Source: Clostridia bacterium
GTDB taxonomy: Bacteria > Bacillota > Clostridia > Oscillospirales > Acutalibacteraceae
DNA: 64,000 nt
Reading direction: 5' to 3'
Assembly (NCBI GenBank): GCA_017513245.1
Contig: JAFXGK010000003.1
Location: forward strand, 43,826-107,825
The notes beneath the pieces were generated by a model, which was not told the origin of the DNA, did no database searches, and saw only the letters and a program-made list of their open reading frames with translations. This document shows positions 1 through 8,895 of the stretch, in pieces; the stretch's first letter is position 1, and every line of letters starts with the position of its first letter. The position numbers were made by a program, and so were the translations under genes.

Positions 1-739
1 TCCAGAATTCCGCAGCGTGGCGGGTGGTATAGGAGCGCTCTGCACGGAAGGTAGGACCGAAGGTATATACCTTGCCGAATGCAGTAGCCATACACTCAGC
101 CTCAAGCTGACCCGAAACGGTAAGCGAGGTGGGCTTGCAGAAGAAATCCTGCGAATAGTCCACAGCGCCATCCTCGGTAAGAGGAAGATTTTCGGGGTCA
201 AGGGTTGTTACGCGGAACATCTCACCTGCACCTTCGGCGTCACTGCCGGTGATAAGGGGAGTATGAGCGTACACGAAACCGCGCTCGTTGAAGAATTTGT
301 GTATCGCAAAGGCGCAGGCCGAGCGCACACGGAAGGCAGCGAGGAAGGTATTCGTACGGGGACGAAGATGCTGAATGGTGCGCAAAAACTCGAGCGAGTG
401 ACGCTTTTTCTGAAGCGGATACTCGGGCGAGGACTCACCCTCAACAAAGGCTTCTTCTGCATGCATCTCGAAGGGCTGACGCATTTCGGGTGTTTCAACT
501 ATTACACCCTTAACGATAACGGCAGCGCCTACGTTCTGCGAGGTTATTTCCTTATAATTAGCAAGCTTACCTTCCTCTAAGATAACCTGAAGTCCCTTAA
601 AGGAGCTTCCGTCGTTAAGCTCGAGAAAAGCGATGCTCTTTGAAACTCTTATGGTTCTTACCCATCCGCAGACGGTAATACTTTTGCCGGCAAACTGTTT
701 AACGTCGCCGTGTAGTCTTACAATTTCGGTTTTTTCCAT
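1..739 (-). CDS. asnS: Asparaginyl-tRNA synthetase, N-terminal part (runs off left edge)
   Basis: Reading the minus strand from an ATG at 739 gives an open frame to the window edge (about 246 residues). It starts [19 protein letters not shown] and continues with VCGWVRTIR, the OB-fold anticodon-binding domain of class IIb synthetases. Next come [16 protein letters not shown] and the class II motif 1/2 region with [16 protein letters not shown] and [12 protein letters not shown]. The Asn-type signature [11 protein letters not shown] separates it from AspRS and LysRS. It charges tRNA-Asn in the cytoplasm. A GAGGTG ribosome site lies about 9 bases before the ATG. The C-terminal catalytic part lies outside the window. 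Confidence 0.95.
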   Translation of the reverse strand, partial: MEKTEIVRLHGDVKQFAGKSITVCGWVRTIRVSKSIAFLELNDGSSFKGLQVILEEGKLANYKEITSQNVGAAVIVKGVIVETPEMRQPFEMHAEEAFVEGESSPEYPLQKKRHSLEFLRTIQHLRPRTNTFLAAFRVRSACAFAIHKFFNERGFVYAHTPLITGSDAEGAGEMFRVTTLDPENLPLTEDGAVDYSQDFFCKPTSLTVSGQLEAECMATAFGKVYTFGPTFRAERSYTTRHAAEFW

Positions 740-804
740 TAATCTACACCTCACATCACCTTATTATAAGTGAAAAATATATTTAATTCAAGTCTAATTT
801 GTAA

Positions 805-833
805 TTGATATAAAATTCATAATATAGTATAAT
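805..833 (+). promoter_or_regulatory. Sigma-A promoter for pcrA
   Basis: TTGATA at 805-810, a 17-base spacer, then TATAAT at 828-833. It lies 29 bases before the pcrA ATG in the divergent asnS-pcrA gap. Confidence 0.75.
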
Positions 834-861
834 AGCTTCAGAACGTTTTAGGAGCCTTAAT

Positions 862-3279
862 ATGATAAATAACGCAGAGTTTTGCAAACTCAGAGACAAT
901 ATAATAAAAAAAGATTTCAGCCGAATGAACGATATGCAGTTCCGCGCCGTCACCACGACCGAGGGACCGCTTCTTGTTCTTGCGGGCGCAGGCAGCGGCA
1001 AGACTACCGTGCTCGTAAACCGTATCGCCTGCATTATGAAGTACGGCAGAGCATACGGCTCTTCCTTCGTGCCGCACGGCATTACCGATGAGGTAATAAA
1101 AGCGGGAGAGGACTATCTTGCCGGCATCAGCGATACTCTGCCCGAATACTACTATTCGGTAGATGCGCCGCGCCCGTGGGAGATTTTGGCCATTACCTTT
1201 ACCAATAAGGCCGCAGGCGAACTAAAAGACCGTATTATAAACCGCCTCGGCGAGCCCGGCAACGATATCTGGGCAGGCACCTTCCATTCGGTTTGCGGCA
1301 AAATGCTTCGCCGTGATGCCGAGCGCCTCGGCTACACCTCGCACTATACCATTTACGACACCGACGATTGTAAAAAGCTGATGAGGGAAACGCTTAAGGA
1401 AATCAACGTAGAGGAAAAAATGCTTCCCGTAAAATCGGTACTTTCGGCCATAAGCAGTGCTAAGGACGAGCTTTTAACCCCCGAAGAATTCCGCAAAACC
1501 ACAGGTAGCGATTTCCGTATGCAGAAAATTGCTCAGGCCTATGAGGTATATCAGAAAAAGCTCTTCGATGCTAACGCAATGGACTTTGACGATATGATAT
1601 TCAATACTGTCCGTCTTCTGGACGAAAACCCCGATATTAAGGAATATTATAACGCCAAATTCAAGTACATAATGGTCGACGAGTATCAGGACACCAACCA
1701 CGCGCAGTACGTGCTGTGCCGCATGCTGGCTGACGGATATAAAAACATCTGCGTGGTGGGCGATGACGACCAGAGTATCTATCGCTTCCGCGGAGCCACG
1801 ATTGAAAATATTTTAAGCTTTGAGGAGCGTTACGAAAACGCCGAGGTTATCCGCCTTGAGCAAAATTATCGCTCTACGGGCACCATTCTTGATGCCGCAA
1901 ACGCCGTTATTGCCAACAACAAGGGCAGAAAGGGCAAAACCCTTTGGACCGCCGCAGGAAACGGCGAGAAAATTGAGGTTTTCACCGCCGCCGACGACCG
2001 AGGAGAAGCCCGCTACATTGCCGACTCGGTGCTCGATAATGTCGGTAGCGGCGGCCGTTTTTCGGACTGCGCCGTGCTCTACCGTATGAATGCGCAGTCG
2101 CGTTCGGTTGAAAACGCCTTCGTTCGAAGCGGCGTACCCTACCGCGTAATCGGCGGTACGCGTTTCTATGAGCGCAAGGAAATCAAGGACGTAACTTCAT
2201 ATCTTAACGTAATCAACAACACGGCCGACGATCTTCGTCTTATCCGTATTATAAACGAGCCTGCTCGAGGCATCGGCGCAACAACGCTTTCAAACGCTGT
2301 GCTCATAGCCGAAAACGAGGGTGTATCACTCTTTGAAGTGGTACAAAACGCCGAGCGTTATCCTGCGCTTTCGCGTGCGGCGGCCAAACTTCGTGAGTTT
2401 GCCGAGCTGATAAATACCCTGCGCGAAGAGGCCGAAAATATTCCGCTTCACGAGCTGCTCGATTCTTTGCTTGAAAAAACGGGCTATATGAACTCACTCA
2501 AGGCTCTGGGCGAAGAGGGACAGGATAGGGTAGAGAACGTAAAGGAACTGCATACCAGCATTATGCAGTATGAGCAGGAAAACGAGGTTGTAACCCTCTC
2601 GAATTACCTCGAGGATATCTCGCTCTTTAGTGATATCGATAACTACAACGCCGACGCTGATACCGTAGTGCTTATGACGCTTCATTCGGCCAAGGGACTT
2701 GAGTTCGACAGGGTATACCTTATCGGTCTCGAAGAGGGAATATTCCCCGGCAACCAGTCGATGTTCGGCAGTGAGGAAGATATCGAGGAAGAGCGCCGCT
2801 TGGCCTACGTTGGTATAACCCGAGCCAAGAAAAAGCTCTTCATAACCAACGCCTACTGTCGTATGCTCTACGGCAGCACAAACCGCAACCCCGAATCCCG
2901 CTTTTTAGAGGAAATCCCCAAAGAATACTGTAACGTAACCCGTGCAAGCTCGATTTCGCAGTATTCGGGCGGATTCTCTGGTTCTTTTTCGGGCTTTGGC
3001 GAGGGCGGCCGCTCGTTTGGCGGCTATATGCGAAACGAGGATTCATTCGGCGGATTTTCGTCGCGCAAAAGCACGCCTGCTCCCCGCGTAGAGCCTATAA
3101 AACCCAAAAAGGCGGAGATAAACTATGCAGTGGGCGAGCGCGTACTGCACAAAACCTTCGGCGAGGGTATGGTGCTGTCACTGACCCCAATGGGCGGCGA
3201 TACGCTGGTTGAGGTAGCCTTTGATAAGGTCGGCACCAAGAAGCTTATGTCCAACTTCGCAAACCTCAAGAAGGTCTAA
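862..3279 (+). CDS. pcrA: ATP-dependent DNA helicase PcrA/UvrD family
   Basis: 805-residue superfamily 1A helicase, the usual length for PcrA. It unwinds DNA 3'-5' in repair and replication restart. Visible motifs: Walker A GAGSGKT (residues 42-48), motif Ia ITFTNKAAGEL, Walker B VDEYQDTN (D273, E274), GDDDQSIYRFRGA (motif III), QNYRST (motif IV), LMTLHSAKGLEFDRV (motif V) and VGITRAKK (motif VI). After a Gly/Ser/Phe-rich linker, the last ~50 residues (VGERVLHKTFGEGMVLSL) form the Tudor-like domain typical of PcrA, which in Bacillus contacts RNA polymerase. The ATG at 862 follows TAGGAG and a consensus promoter. It stands alone, divergent from asnS. Confidence 0.95.
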   Translation: MINNAEFCKLRDNIIKKDFSRMNDMQFRAVTTTEGPLLVLAGAGSGKTTVLVNRIACIMKYGRAYGSSFVPHGITDEVIKAGEDYLAGISDTLPEYYYSVDAPRPWEILAITFTNKAAGELKDRIINRLGEPGNDIWAGTFHSVCGKMLRRDAERLGYTSHYTIYDTDDCKKLMRETLKEINVEEKMLPVKSVLSAISSAKDELLTPEEFRKTTGSDFRMQKIAQAYEVYQKKLFDANAMDFDDMIFNTVRLLDENPDIKEYYNAKFKYIMVDEYQDTNHAQYVLCRMLADGYKNICVVGDDDQSIYRFRGATIENILSFEERYENAEVIRLEQNYRSTGTILDAANAVIANNKGRKGKTLWTAAGNGEKIEVFTAADDRGEARYIADSVLDNVGSGGRFSDCAVLYRMNAQSRSVENAFVRSGVPYRVIGGTRFYERKEIKDVTSYLNVINNTADDLRLIRIINEPARGIGATTLSNAVLIAENEGVSLFEVVQNAERYPALSRAAAKLREFAELINTLREEAENIPLHELLDSLLEKTGYMNSLKALGEEGQDRVENVKELHTSIMQYEQENEVVTLSNYLEDISLFSDIDNYNADADTVVLMTLHSAKGLEFDRVYLIGLEEGIFPGNQSMFGSEEDIEEERRLAYVGITRAKKKLFITNAYCRMLYGSTNRNPESRFLEEIPKEYCNVTRASSISQYSGGFSGSFSGFGEGGRSFGGYMRNEDSFGGFSSRKSTPAPRVEPIKPKKAEINYAVGERVLHKTFGEGMVLSLTPMGGDTLVEVAFDKVGTKKLMSNFANLKKV

Positions 3280-3294
3280 TTAACAATATATTAA

Positions 3295-3322
3295 TTGATT
3301 TTACAAACATATTTGATATAAT
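3295..3322 (+). promoter_or_regulatory. Sigma-A promoter for 3356 gene
   Basis: TTGATT at 3295-3300, 16-base spacer, TATAAT at 3317-3322; 33 bases before the ATG at 3356. Confidence 0.65.
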
Positions 3323-3355
3323 ACTAGTAAAGAAACGAAAAAGGAGTGACGGCCG

Positions 3356-4153
3356 ATGCCTGGAAATGCGGCGGTAAAAAGCACCGCTCGTGTAATAATG
3401 AAAAAGCTTTGGCCTCAGCTTATTGCTTGCACCTTCTTGATAATGGCCTGTTTCTTTGTCGGAATTTACGCTTTATCGGCGTTTGGACTGTTGCTCGGTG
3501 ATAATGCAGTTTTCGCTTCGCTGCCGTTTTTTGTGTTATACGTTTTGTTTGTGGCGGCGCCCTTTGTTTACGGCGCACTTCGGTTTGTTTGGCGAGCGGG
3601 CGACGATTCGGGAGATGACGTCGGACTCGTATTTTACTATTTTGCATCGGCAAAAAGGTATTTCAAAAGCGTGCGCTTTACGGTAGGATTTTTGATTCGC
3701 ATTGCGCTTATGCTCTTTCTGGCATATCTGCCGCAAAACGTAGTGAAAGTTGCGCTTTACGCAGCGTCGGGCTTTTTAAACGAACAAATGCGACTGCAGT
3801 TCTCCTTTGTGGTATCACTGCTGGGACTTTTGGGTCTTGTTTTGTTTGTTATTCTGTCAGCACGCTATTATATTGCTCCCTTGCTGTTTGTCGGCTGTGA
3901 CCACCTCGAAAATGCCGAGGTTATCCATATGTCCAAGCTAATCAGCCGAAAAACGGCGGGCGCTTATATCGTGCTGGTGCTTGGTATGATAGGATGGATG
4001 CTTTTATCGCTCCTTGTAATTACGCTTATTTATACGGTGCCGTATTTTCTGGCGGCTTATACCGTTCACTGCCGATATGCGGTATATCATTATAACCATC
4101 TTGCAAAAATCTCGGGGGAGACCGATTTCCCCGCATTCAGAAGCAGCTTTTAG
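3356..4153 (+). CDS. Integral membrane protein, unknown function
   Basis: 265-residue hydrophobic protein, start fixed by AAAAGGAG eight bases before the ATG. About six membrane segments are visible: residues ~22-45, 52-72, 110-130, 148-170, 205-230, plus a weaker one. A short basic N-terminus (STARVIMKKLWP) precedes the first. The layout resembles the DUF975-like membrane proteins of Firmicutes, but no signature is decisive. It shares a transcript with the small exported protein at 4181, since there is no terminator between them. No transport or enzymatic motif is seen. Confidence 0.7.
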   Translation: MPGNAAVKSTARVIMKKLWPQLIACTFLIMACFFVGIYALSAFGLLLGDNAVFASLPFFVLYVLFVAAPFVYGALRFVWRAGDDSGDDVGLVFYYFASAKRYFKSVRFTVGFLIRIALMLFLAYLPQNVVKVALYAASGFLNEQMRLQFSFVVSLLGLLGLVLFVILSARYYIAPLLFVGCDHLENAEVIHMSKLISRKTAGAYIVLVLGMIGWMLLSLLVITLIYTVPYFLAAYTVHCRYAVYHYNHLAKISGETDFPAFRSSF

Positions 4154-4180
4154 CCTGCAAACGAAAGGAAGCATTGCATT

Positions 4181-4597
4181 ATGAAATCTAAAAAAGTGCT
4201 GATAATCCTTACAGTTATCGCCATTGCCGTTACCGTTTTTAATACGGTAGGCATGGTATTCGACACCTTTTTCTACACGATGGAGGACCTGCCTAAGGGC
4301 ACCCTCAGGGACGCTTGCACGTCTCCCGACGGCACTAAGGTCGTAAATACCTACGTTGTTGAAAATCCGCTGGGCAACGCAGTTCGTTGCGAGGTGGTAG
4401 AGGATGGAAAAACCCGCAATTTCTATTGGGAAATAGGCGTAGACAGCGTGAACGTAACCTGGACTAATAACGAACTGGTTTATATTAACGGTAAATATTA
4501 CGACTATAGAAACACTTACGATTCGCGTGCAATAAACGAAGAACTCAATAAATATATGAAAGACCGTCTTGACGGTCAAATCGAGATTGCTCCGTAA
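4181..4597 (+). CDS. Small membrane-anchored exported protein, DUF5412-like
   Basis: 138 residues. A single N-terminal hydrophobic segment (residues 6-28, VLIILTVIAIAVTVFN) acts as signal anchor. The outer part reads LPKGTL...SPDGTKVVNTYVVENPLGN...FYWEIGVDSVNVTWTNNELVYINGKYYD. This pattern of a signal anchor followed by an LPKG motif and a W-x-N-x-x-x-x-I-N-G-K segment resembles the DUF5412 family of Gram-positive membrane-associated proteins of unknown role. It begins 27 bases after the preceding membrane protein, with GAAAGGAAG upstream, so the two form an operon ending at the hairpin at 4606. Confidence 0.65.
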   Translation: MKSKKVLIILTVIAIAVTVFNTVGMVFDTFFYTMEDLPKGTLRDACTSPDGTKVVNTYVVENPLGNAVRCEVVEDGKTRNFYWEIGVDSVNVTWTNNELVYINGKYYDYRNTYDSRAINEELNKYMKDRLDGQIEIAP

Positions 4598-4605
4598 GAA
4601 ACCAT

Positions 4606-4637
4606 AAGACCTTTGTGCAACCGCGCAAGGGTCTTTT
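4606..4637 (+). terminator. Intrinsic terminator after 4181 gene
   Basis: AGACCTTTGTGC pairs with GCGCAAGGGTCT (one mismatch/wobble pair) around AACC, followed by TTTTT. Confidence 0.8.
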
Positions 4638-4652
4638 TGAAAAGAGGAACCT

Positions 4653-5990
4653 ATGCGAAAGAATGATGAAATAATCCTTGATATTGTTGACGTTACAAGC
4701 GAAGGCAGCGGTGTCGGCAGATACGAGGGTATGGCGGTTTTCGTACCGCACACTGCGGTGGGCGATACCGTGTGCGTTAAGATACTTAAGGTGCAAAAAA
4801 GCTATGCCTACGGCAAGGCGCAAAAACTGATTTCTGCCTCTAATACACGTTGTAATGCCGACTGCGCAGTTTACGAAAAGTGCGGCGGTTGCGTTTTTCG
4901 TCATATAAATTATGAGGAAGAAAAGCGCATAAAAACCGAGATAGTCAGAAACGCGCTTTTGCGAATAGGCGGCATCGACGTACCTATGGGCCCCATAATG
5001 TTTGACAACCCCGACGGCTACCGAAACAAGGCTCAGTACCCCATAAACGAAGAGGGAAGGGCAGGCTTTTTTGCCGCCCGAAGCCACCGTATAGTGCCTG
5101 TGGACTGTTGTCGGCTTCAGCCGCCCGTATTCTCCGACATTCAAAAGGCGTTTGAACTGTTTATTAAGCAGTACGGTATAAGCATTTATAATGAACAAAC
5201 GGGCAAGGGCCTTATACGCCATCTTTATATTCGCTCGTCGGCAGGCGGCGACGTTCTTGTAACGGTGGTAATAAACGGCGAAAAACTGCCGCACGCGGAG
5301 CCCTTTATAGAAATACTGAAAACTATACTGGGTGATAAGCTCAGCGGTGTTTGCATCAATGTAAATCGCCAAAAAACCAACGTAATTTTGGGCGATACCT
5401 GCCGCACCCTTTACGGTAAGGGCTATATAGTTGATACCATCTGCGGAGTTAAACTTCGCGTATCACCCTTATCATTTGCGCAGGTCAATCACGATATGGC
5501 TGAAAAGCTTTACAGTGCCGCAATCGACGCCGCTTGTGTCGAGGGTAAAACGGTTATAGACCTTTACTGCGGTACCGGCGCCATCGGCCTTATTGCCGCC
5601 GCGCGCGCCAAAAGCGTAATCGGCGTTGAAATTGTGCCGCAGGCGGTTGAGGACGCGATAAAGAACGCGGCCGAAAACGGTATAGAAAACGCTCGTTTTA
5701 TATGTGACGATGCCGCAGGCGCCGCCGCGCGACTGCGCGACGAGGGCGTTACGGCCGACGTGGTTATAGTCGACCCGCCCCGCAAAGGCTGTGACAGCGA
5801 ACTTTTATCCATAATCGCAAATAACTTCAGTCCCGAGCGAATAGTATACGTTTCCTGCGACCCTGCAACCCTGGCCCGAGACCTTAAAATATTATCGACG
5901 CTCGGATACAGCGTCCGTACGGCAACGCCGGCCGACCTCTTCCCACGCACCGCCCACGTTGAAACGGTAGCTCTTCTCGAAAAAAATTAA
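4653..5990 (+). CDS. rlmD: 23S rRNA (uracil-5-)-methyltransferase, RlmD/RlmCD type
   Basis: 445 residues, typical length. It methylates C5 of a 23S rRNA uracil (U1939 and/or U747 class) using SAM. An N-terminal TRAM domain (residues ~5-60) is followed by an Fe-S cluster motif C71-x5-C77-x2-C80, with a fourth Cys at VDCCRLQ (~153). SAM motif I is DLYCGTGAIGL (~residues 306-316), then DPPRKGC. The catalytic nucleophile is C402 in VSCDPATLARD. The start follows AAGAGGAACCT. The gene lies just behind a terminator and stands alone. Gram-positives often carry several paralogues with different target uracils, so the exact target is not determined. Confidence 0.93.
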   Translation: MRKNDEIILDIVDVTSEGSGVGRYEGMAVFVPHTAVGDTVCVKILKVQKSYAYGKAQKLISASNTRCNADCAVYEKCGGCVFRHINYEEEKRIKTEIVRNALLRIGGIDVPMGPIMFDNPDGYRNKAQYPINEEGRAGFFAARSHRIVPVDCCRLQPPVFSDIQKAFELFIKQYGISIYNEQTGKGLIRHLYIRSSAGGDVLVTVVINGEKLPHAEPFIEILKTILGDKLSGVCINVNRQKTNVILGDTCRTLYGKGYIVDTICGVKLRVSPLSFAQVNHDMAEKLYSAAIDAACVEGKTVIDLYCGTGAIGLIAAARAKSVIGVEIVPQAVEDAIKNAAENGIENARFICDDAAGAAARLRDEGVTADVVIVDPPRKGCDSELLSIIANNFSPERIVYVSCDPATLARDLKILSTLGYSVRTATPADLFPRTAHVETVALLEKN

Positions 5991-5997
5991 AATTTTG

Positions 5998-6029
5998 TTT
6001 ACATATTTGCCCTGCCGCGGTATTATAAT
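5998..6029 (+). promoter_or_regulatory. Probable promoter of the riboswitch transcript
   Basis: TATAAT at 6024-6029 lies just before the aptamer. The best upstream element, TTTACA at 5998-6003, has a long 20-base spacer, so the -35 is uncertain. Confidence 0.5.
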
Positions 6030-6032
6030 AAC

Positions 6033-6140
6033 CGTAGAGGGAGTAGTCTCACATTCATATGTGCGGCGTTGCCAACATTCGCGAATAGTTATCTATTCTG
6101 GCGCGCCTAAAAGTGCTTAACACTTGAAAGACAAGACTCG
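6033..6140 (+). promoter_or_regulatory. yybP-ykoY family Mn2+ riboswitch aptamer
   Basis: The leader begins with GAGGGAGTAGTC, the conserved first metal-loop strand of yybP-ykoY aptamers. Internal hairpins follow and it ends with GACAAGACTCG, close to the second conserved strand of the family. It is followed directly by an intrinsic terminator and then a P-type cation ATPase, a known regulon member of this riboswitch. In characterised cases Mn2+ binding stabilises the four-way junction and prevents termination. Family assignment is by eye from conserved strands and context. Confidence 0.8.
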
Positions 6141-6179
6141 TTAAAGATTAAATGTCTTTAGCGTTTCTTGTCTTTTTTT
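6127..6179 (+). terminator. Riboswitch expression-platform terminator
   Basis: AAGACAAGA (shared with the aptamer 3' strand) pairs with TCTTGTCTT. An inner stem TTAAAGA/TCTTTAG lies between them, followed by a seven-T run. The overlap of aptamer closing strand and terminator arm is what a transcriptional ON switch needs. Confidence 0.85.
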
Positions 6180-6227
6180 ATTTTCTAAAAAACGGCGGAA
6201 ACCCTAAAGCAAAAACGGAGGAAACCT

Positions 6228-8807
6228 ATGTTTTACAGAAAAAGTATCAGCGAAACCCTAAACGACCTCGGCACACGCGAAGAGGGACTATCTTCGGCCG
6301 AGGCGAAAAGAAACCTCGAAAAATACGGCAAAAACGAGCTGCGCGAAAAGAAAAAGGCCGGTCCTATAGTTACCTTTTTAAAGCAGTTTTCCGATTTGCT
6401 CGTAATAATTCTCATTATTGCGGCGGTAATTTCGGGCATCAGCGGTCAGCTTGAGAGCACGATTGTTATCGGCGCCGTAATAGTGGTGAATGCCATTCTC
6501 GGAACGGTACAAGCCCTAAAGGCCGAAAAATCGCTCGAGGGACTGCGCAAATTATCTATCCCCAAGGTAAAGGTACTGCGTGACGGCGCACTTTGCGAAA
6601 TACCGTCCACCGAGCTGTGCCCCGGCGATATTGTTTCGGTCGAGGCAGGTGACGTAATCAGCGGCGACGGCCGGGTAATACTCTCCTCATCGCTTGCCGT
6701 AAACGAAAGCGCCCTGACGGGTGAGGTTGAAAGTATAGAGAAAAACACCCTGCCGATTGACGGCGAGTGCCCGATCGGTGACCGCAAGAATATGGTCTTT
6801 TCGGGCAGCCTTGTTACGGGCGGCACGGGAAAATATATCGTAACCGCAACCGGAATGAACACCGAAATCGGTAAAATAGCTACAATGCTTAACGAGGCCA
6901 AGGAGCGTAAAACTCCGCTCCAAAAGAGCCTTGACGACTTCAGCAAAAAGCTCTCTTTCGGCATTATTTTAATCTCTATAGTGGTGCTTTTGCTTAACTA
7001 TTTCCTTGCGGACCACACGATACTCGATTCGCTTATGATAGCGGTGGCACTGGCCGTTGCGGCGATACCCGAGGCACTGAGTTCCATCGTTACCATCGTG
7101 CTTTCAATGAGTACCCAAAAGATGGTAAAGGAAAATGCGATTATAAAAAATCTGGGCGCGGTAGAAAGTCTTGGCTGCGTATCTATCATTTGCAGTGATA
7201 AAACCGGCACACTTACCCAGAATAAAATGACTCCGCAAACCGTATGGTTTTACGACGAGCTTATGGACGTTTCGGGTCTCGACAGCCGTATTCATTCGCA
7301 CGTGACCCTGCTTAAGTCCTGCCTGCTTTGCAATAACGCGGTGGTAAACGACGAGCAGCGAATAGGCGACCCGACCGAGCTTGCGCTTATCGACCTCGTA
7401 AACAAATACGCAGAAAACGATAAGGAGTTTAAAAGCACCGCCGTTCGCCGACTCGAATTACCCTTCGATTCCGACCGCAAACTTATGAGCGTGTCGAGCG
7501 AAAACCACCTTTATACAAAGGGCGCACCCGACGTTATTCTTTCGCGCTGCACCCATATTTTAACCGACGGTCACGAGGTTCCGCTGACCGACGAGCACAA
7601 GGCGGCAATCGAACGCGAAAACGCACGCTGCGCCGAAAACGGACTTCGAGTGCTGGGCTTTGCTTATAAAGATTTCAGCGCCGACGAGGTAACGTTTAGC
7701 GATGAGTACGGTCTTACCTTTATCGCCCTCGTTTCGCTTCAGGACCCGCCGCGACCCGAGAGCCGCGACGCCGTAGAAAAGTGTAAAATAGCGGGCATTA
7801 AGCCCATTATGATAACGGGGGACCACGTAGTTACCGCTCGAAGCATTGCTCGCCAAATCGGCATTTTTTCGGACGGCGATTTGTCGGTGTCGGGTATGGA
7901 ACTCGACAAAATGACCGACGATGAACTCTATGAAATACTACCGCGTATAAGCGTCTACGCACGCGTAGCCCCCGAGCATAAAATACGTATAGTTACCGCC
8001 TGGCAACGCAGGGGACAAATAGTAGCTATGACGGGCGACGGCGTAAACGATGCGCCGGCGCTCAAACAGAGTGATATCGGTGTTGCGATGGGTATCACGG
8101 GTACCGAGGTATCCAAGGACGCCGCAGGTATGATACTCACCGACGATAATTTCTCTACTATCGTCAAGGCGGTTGTCACGGGTCGAAACGTGTATAGAAA
8201 CATCAAAAATTCCATAAAATATCTGCTTTCGGGCAACTTTGCGGCGGTGCTTTGCGTGCTTATAACCACCCTTCTCACACTGCCCACGCCCTTTTTCCCC
8301 GTGCATCTTCTGTTTATGAATCTCATAACCGACTCGCTTCCCGCCATTGCTATCGGCACCGAGCAAAGCCGCGACGACGTACTTCGCGAAAAACCGCGCA
8401 GTGCAAACGATTCAATTTTAAACAAGAATACAATATTCGGCATTGTACTTGAGGGCGTGCTTATCGCTGTGTGCACCCTCGCGGCATACGCGGTAGGCTA
8501 TGGTGTAAACGCCGCTACCGCATCCACCATGGCATTTGCAACCATCTGCCTTGCCCGACTTTTCCACGGTATGGGAAGCAGAAGCGACCGTCCGCTTACG
8601 GCAATTGGCTTTTTTACGAATAAATTCAGCGTGGTAGCCCTGCTTATCGGCGTGGCGCTTTTACACGCAGTGTTGCTCATTCCCGCATTGCACAGCCTTT
8701 TCTCGGTTGTTACACTCTCGTCCTTAAATTTGCTTACCGTATACGGTTTCTCGTTGCTTCCTACGGTAATTCTGCAGATTAAAAAACGAATAACCGACCG
8801 AGCATAA
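6228..8807 (+). CDS. P-type cation-transporting ATPase (P2 type; Mn2+/Ca2+ export likely)
   Basis: 859 residues. It pumps divalent cations across the cytoplasmic membrane. Visible: N-terminal cation-ATPase domain; A-domain loop ALTGEVESIEK (TGE kept, usual S replaced by V); M4 motif PEALSSIVTIVLSMS; phosphorylation loop CSDKTGTLTQNKM with D324; KGAPD nucleotide-binding motif; TGDGVNDAPALKQSDIGVAMG hinge; ten-helix membrane layout with C-terminal segments. The PEAL motif and control by a yybP-ykoY riboswitch favour manganese efflux (as in YoaB/MgtA-like exporters) over plain Ca2+ export. That substrate call is inference from the leader. ACGGAGG sets the start. Monocistronic. Confidence 0.9.
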   Translation: MFYRKSISETLNDLGTREEGLSSAEAKRNLEKYGKNELREKKKAGPIVTFLKQFSDLLVIILIIAAVISGISGQLESTIVIGAVIVVNAILGTVQALKAEKSLEGLRKLSIPKVKVLRDGALCEIPSTELCPGDIVSVEAGDVISGDGRVILSSSLAVNESALTGEVESIEKNTLPIDGECPIGDRKNMVFSGSLVTGGTGKYIVTATGMNTEIGKIATMLNEAKERKTPLQKSLDDFSKKLSFGIILISIVVLLLNYFLADHTILDSLMIAVALAVAAIPEALSSIVTIVLSMSTQKMVKENAIIKNLGAVESLGCVSIICSDKTGTLTQNKMTPQTVWFYDELMDVSGLDSRIHSHVTLLKSCLLCNNAVVNDEQRIGDPTELALIDLVNKYAENDKEFKSTAVRRLELPFDSDRKLMSVSSENHLYTKGAPDVILSRCTHILTDGHEVPLTDEHKAAIERENARCAENGLRVLGFAYKDFSADEVTFSDEYGLTFIALVSLQDPPRPESRDAVEKCKIAGIKPIMITGDHVVTARSIARQIGIFSDGDLSVSGMELDKMTDDELYEILPRISVYARVAPEHKIRIVTAWQRRGQIVAMTGDGVNDAPALKQSDIGVAMGITGTEVSKDAAGMILTDDNFSTIVKAVVTGRNVYRNIKNSIKYLLSGNFAAVLCVLITTLLTLPTPFFPVHLLFMNLITDSLPAIAIGTEQSRDDVLREKPRSANDSILNKNTIFGIVLEGVLIAVCTLAAYAVGYGVNAATASTMAFATICLARLFHGMGSRSDRPLTAIGFFTNKFSVVALLIGVALLHAVLLIPALHSLFSVVTLSSLNLLTVYGFSLLPTVILQIKKRITDRA

Positions 8808-8812
8808 AAGCA

Positions 8813-8841
8813 TTGAAAATTTAATGTAAATATGGTAATAT
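8813..8841 (+). promoter_or_regulatory. Sigma-A promoter for 8896 gene
   Basis: TTGAAA at 8813-8818, 17-base spacer, TAATAT at 8836-8841. Confidence 0.65.
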
Positions 8842-8895
8842 GTTTTTAAAGATAGATATATTATCTTATTAAAACTTCGAAACGGAGGAAACAAT

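Noticed and set aside
17-580. Open frame of 187 codons on the plus strand
   Set aside because: It lies opposite the asnS reading frame, which is clearly an asparaginyl-tRNA synthetase.
4545-5372. Long antisense frame of 275 codons opposite rlmD
   Set aside because: No ribosome site, no family resemblance, and rlmD is complete on the other strand.
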